From the NCBI GenBank assembly GCA_902552985.1, contig CACDII010000002.1, positions 1 through 64,000 of the forward strand: a stretch of 64,000 nt of DNA, read 5' to 3'. This DNA is from an uncultured Pelagibacteraceae bacterium (GTDB lineage: Bacteria; Pseudomonadota; Alphaproteobacteria; Pelagibacterales; Pelagibacteraceae). Shown here in pieces: positions 61,092 to 64,000 of this stretch (the stretch's first letter is position 1; each line of letters begins with the position of its first letter). A program made the translations under genes and the position numbers. The notes beneath the pieces were generated by a model, which had not been told where the DNA came from, did no database searches, and saw nothing but the letters and a program-made list of their open reading frames with translations.

Positions 61092-63653
61092 AGCTCCACA
61101 ACACTGTTTATATTTTTTTCCAGTAGCAGAACATTTTTCGTTTCTAGAAATTTTTTGACCCTTTTTTAAAATAAGTAAACATTTAGGATTGTTTGAAATA
61201 TTTATATTTTTATTAATGTTATTCTGATTAGTATCTTTTTTTTCAATAATCGTTAAATTTATTAAAGTTCTAACTAGATCAGATTTTAATTTATTTAATA
61301 AATTTTCAAATAAACTAAATGCTTCATTTTTATATTCAACTAACGGATCTCTTTGTCCATAAGACCGCAAACCGATTACTTGTCTTAACTGTTCAAGATA
61401 CTGAATGTGAGATTTCCAATTTAAATCAATAGTTTGTAAGAAAATTGATTTTTCAATTTCATGAGCTTGATCTTTTCCTAAATATTTAATTCTTTCATTT
61501 CTTTTTACTAAAAATCTTTCATTAATTTTTTTGCGAAATTCTTGGTTTGTATTTTGAATTAAATCTTGAATTTCATCTTCATCGAAGCTTTTTCCCAATA
61601 TGGATTTTAACTGATTATTAAATTCGGTACTTTTAGGATTAGCTAAATAGTTATCTTTTAAGTTTATTAAATTTTCTAATATTTCTAATAAAAAACCATC
61701 CGAATAGTTAAATATTTCTTTACTATTAATTACATCGTTTCTTTGTGAAAAAATTACATGCCTTTGATCGTTTAAGACATTATCAAATTTTAATAGAGTT
61801 TTTCTTATATCAAAGTTTCGGGCTTCTACTTTTTGTTGTGCACGCTCTAATGCTTTATTTATCCAAGGATGATCAATACTTTCTCCATCTTTAAGTCCAA
61901 GTTTTTCAAGCATTTTATTCATAGACTCTGAACCAAATATTCTCATTAAATCATCATCTAAGCTTACATAAAATATTGAATTACCCTCATCTCCTTGACG
62001 ACCAGATCTTCCTCTTGCTTGGTTATCAACTCTTCTGGACTCCATTCTTTCCGTTCCAATTACAAACAATCCTCCCAGCGATTTTACTTTTTCCTTTTCC
62101 TGATTTAATTTATCCTCTGGCATACTTCCTTTTCTACCGCCAAGCTGAATATCAACTCCTCTTCCAGATATACTTGTTGTAATTATAACTGAGTTTGTTT
62201 TTCCAGCATTTGCAATAATTTCTGCTTCTCTTTCATGATTTTTCGCATTTAAAACTGTATGTTTTATAGAATGACTATTTAAAATTTTAGAGTATTTTTC
62301 AGATTTGTTAATACTTGAAGTAAAAATTAAAATAGGTTGGCCCTTCTTGCTACATTCCAAAACTTTTGAAACGATGGAATTATTTTTTTCTTCCTCGGTT
62401 CTAAATATTAGATCATTCCAATCTTTTCTAATCATTTTTTTATTAGTTGGAATACTAACTACTGGCAAATTATATATTTCAAAAAATTCTTCAGACTCAG
62501 TCGCCGCTGTACCAGTACAACCTGAAATTTTTTTATATAATTTAAAATAATTTTGATAAGTAATTGAAGCTAAAGTTTGATTTTCAACTTGGATTTCAAT
62601 ATTTTCTTTAGCTTCTAAAGCTTGGTGTAGCCCATCCCCATATCTTCTACCTTCAAGTATTCTACCTGTTAATTCATCTATTATTTTTAAAGAACCATCT
62701 TGAATAATATAATCTTTGCCCTTTTCAAATAAATTATTAGCTCTTAAAGCCTGATTTACATGATGTACTAAATTTAAATTTTCTGGATCATAAAAATTAT
62801 TATTTTTTAAAATACCAGCATTTGATAAAATTTTTTCAACATTATCAATTCCTTGATTGGTGAGCATAATATTTTTATCTTTTTCATCAATTTCAAAATC
62901 TTTTTCTTTTAATTGTTTAATTAATTTATCAACTGCTAAATATTTATTAGTTTTATCTTCTGCAGCCCCAGAAATAATAAGTGGTGTTCTAGCTTCGTCA
63001 ATTAGACAGGAGTCTATCTCATCAACAATAGAAAATTTATGTTTTCTTTGAACTATCTCTTTTGGTGAAAATTTCATATTATCTCTTAAGTAATCAAAAC
63101 CTAGTTCACTGTTTGTTGCATATGTAATGTCGCAGTTATAGCTCTCCTTTCTTTCATTATCATCCTGATCGTTGTTAATGAATCCACAAGTCAGTCCTAA
63201 AAATTTATAAATTTTACCCATTTCCTCGCAATCTCTTTTAGCTAAGTAATCGTTAACAGTTACAATATGGACACCTTCCCCTTCTAATGCATTTAAATAA
63301 GCCGCAAGAGTAATTGCTAAAGTTTTTCCTTCTCCTGTTTTCATTTCAGCTATTTTCCCTTGATGAAGAGCGATGCCACCCATTATTTGAACATCAAAAT
63401 GACGTTCTCCTCTAGATCTTTTTGATGCTTCTCTTGTTAGTGCATATGCCTCGGGTAGCAATTCATCAAGCTTTGAACCCTCTTTAATTTTTTTTTTTAA
63501 TTCTTCAGTTTTTTTTGGAAAATCTATATCTTGAAGCTTAGCTATTTCGTCTTCTTTGTTATTTACGAGCTCAACTGTTTTTTCAAGCTTATCAAGTTCT
63601 TTCTGATTACTTGTTTTAATTAGTTTTGTGATGAAATTTAAGGGATTTAGCAT
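61086..63653 (-). CDS. secA: Preprotein translocase ATPase SecA
   Basis: An 855-residue Sec motor. Walker A is TGEGKT (K110), the DEAD-like box is VDEID (D211), and GRGVDI plus ARGRSGRQGDEG are the second-motor motifs. It drives proteins through SecYEG. The C-terminal zinc motif is altered: RNEKCSATGKKYKQCCG where CxCGSGKKYKxCCG is normal, so one Cys and one residue are missing. It is divergent from argJ, as in other alphaproteobacteria. Confidence 0.97.
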   Translation of the reverse strand: MLNPLNFITKLIKTSNQKELDKLEKTVELVNNKEDEIAKLQDIDFPKKTEELKKKIKEGSKLDELLPEAYALTREASKRSRGERHFDVQIMGGIALHQGKIAEMKTGEGKTLAITLAAYLNALEGEGVHIVTVNDYLAKRDCEEMGKIYKFLGLTCGFINNDQDDNERKESYNCDITYATNSELGFDYLRDNMKFSPKEIVQRKHKFSIVDEIDSCLIDEARTPLIISGAAEDKTNKYLAVDKLIKQLKEKDFEIDEKDKNIMLTNQGIDNVEKILSNAGILKNNNFYDPENLNLVHHVNQALRANNLFEKGKDYIIQDGSLKIIDELTGRILEGRRYGDGLHQALEAKENIEIQVENQTLASITYQNYFKLYKKISGCTGTAATESEEFFEIYNLPVVSIPTNKKMIRKDWNDLIFRTEEEKNNSIVSKVLECSKKGQPILIFTSSINKSEKYSKILNSHSIKHTVLNAKNHEREAEIIANAGKTNSVIITTSISGRGVDIQLGGRKGSMPEDKLNQEKEKVKSLGGLFVIGTERMESRRVDNQARGRSGRQGDEGNSIFYVSLDDDLMRIFGSESMNKMLEKLGLKDGESIDHPWINKALERAQQKVEARNFDIRKTLLKFDNVLNDQRHVIFSQRNDVINSKEIFNYSDGFLLEILENLINLKDNYLANPKSTEFNNQLKSILGKSFDEDEIQDLIQNTNQEFRKKINERFLVKRNERIKYLGKDQAHEIEKSIFLQTIDLNWKSHIQYLEQLRQVIGLRSYGQRDPLVEYKNEAFSLFENLLNKLKSDLVRTLINLTIIEKKDTNQNNINKNINISNNPKCLLILKKGQKISRNEKCSATGKKYKQCCGAL

Positions 63654-63733
63654 CTAAATTTTTATTTTTTGATATATTATTTAAGTATATTTTTTAATAA
63701 TAATATAGGTATTAAATAACTAATTTAAATAGT

Positions 63734-64000
63734 ATGGCAATAAACTTCGATAATTTCTTTAATTCACAAAGCAAAAAGTCAAAAATGGGTGACTTTCAAG
63801 ATTTAGAGCACCTAGACGGAATTTCAGTTTCAACTACTAGTGCAAAACTTTATAATAACTCAAGAGATGATGTTGTAATGTTTTACTTTAGAAAAGGAGC
63901 AAATCATGCTTCAGTATATACTCAGTCAAAAATAGTATCAGAAAATATCAAATGGAATTTACTGTTAAAGAAAAAGAGAATTAGTGCCCTCATCGTAAAT
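63734..64000 (+). CDS. argJ: Glutamate N-acetyltransferase/ornithine acetyltransferase, N-terminal part
   Basis: The gene is cut by the window end; 89 residues are seen from ATG at 63734 with an open frame to the last base. DGISVSTTSAKLYNNSRDDVVMF, then KGANHASVYTQSKI, then ALIVN at the end match the N-terminal ArgJ domain (DGI...G-A-Y, FT-SKI, ALVVNSG). It recycles the acetyl group in arginine synthesis, linking to argD and argF at 50-53 kb. secA-argJ is a known gene order. Confidence 0.85.
   Translation, partial: MAINFDNFFNSQSKKSKMGDFQDLEHLDGISVSTTSAKLYNNSRDDVVMFYFRKGANHASVYTQSKIVSENIKWNLLLKKKRISALIVN

Overview
The window is AT-rich, densely packed chromosomal DNA from an alphaproteobacterium. 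It is almost certainly a SAR11 (Pelagibacterales, Candidatus Pelagibacter-like) genome. The grounds are the very low GC, the Lys/Asn/Ile-rich proteins, intergenic gaps mostly under 60 bases, and many overlapping or stop-sharing genes. Marker genes also fit: the cell-cycle regulator GcrA, a DUF1476 F1-ATPase inhibitor, a ScfR-type regulator beside isocitrate lyase, and a tandem glycine riboswitch in front of malate synthase G. The last is a known SAR11 arrangement. I saw no phage, insertion sequence, CRISPR array, tRNA or rRNA. This is core genome rather than an island.

Layout. 1-3.5 kb: end of an AmgK-like sugar kinase, a MurU-like nucleotidyltransferase, phosphoglycerate mutase, a VanZ-like protein, DUF1476, a secreted nuclease and a lysozyme-fold lipoprotein. 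3.5-10.4 kb: an RND pump with its adaptor, a sulfurtransferase, MsrA, a DMT transporter and an AlkA-like DNA glycosylase. 10.4-18.3 kb: a purine catabolism and salvage cluster. GuaD makes xanthine, XdhAB makes urate, a PuuD membrane domain oxidises urate, and UraH and UraD lead to allantoin. A phosphoribosyltransferase and an AzgA-type permease complete it. 18.4-26.3 kb: small heat-shock protein, oligopeptidase B, a membrane J-protein, a GT9 transferase, a DapA-like aldolase, a CFA-type methyltransferase and an extraordinary polylysine/coiled-coil protein. 26.3-29.9 kb: a ScfR-family regulator with a duplicated HTH, divergent from isocitrate lyase. Between them lie repeated TTTGTAAA boxes and a 53-codon ORF. 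29.9-33.4 kb: DUF6134, a YczE-like membrane protein and groESL. 33.4-39.9 kb: ribF, ileS, lspA, a DUF3035 lipoprotein and pgi. 39.9-49.6 kb: rsmD, pyrF, an IHF/HU gene, rpsA, cmk, aroA, lptB, lptC, kdsD, an RNase D-like gene, an NDUFA9-like SDR and gcrA. 49.7-57.6 kb: an orphan ABC-2 permease, argD, argF, cytochrome c, kdsB, pheA, SRP RNA, dnaX, ebfC and recR. 57.6-64 kb: glcB with its riboswitch, accA, secA and the start of argJ.

How it works together. Both glyoxylate-bypass enzymes are here but appear to be controlled differently: aceA by a DNA-binding ScfR regulator and glcB by glycine-sensing RNA. groES and hsp20 each carry a sequence matching the alphaproteobacterial sigma-32 promoter (CTTG-N17-CYTATNT). 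The most unusual points are the duplicated-HTH regulator with its repeat array, the urate oxidase lacking its cytochrome domain, the polylysine protein, the SRP RNA ending 6 bases before dnaX, the membrane-tailed AccA and the damaged SecA zinc motif.
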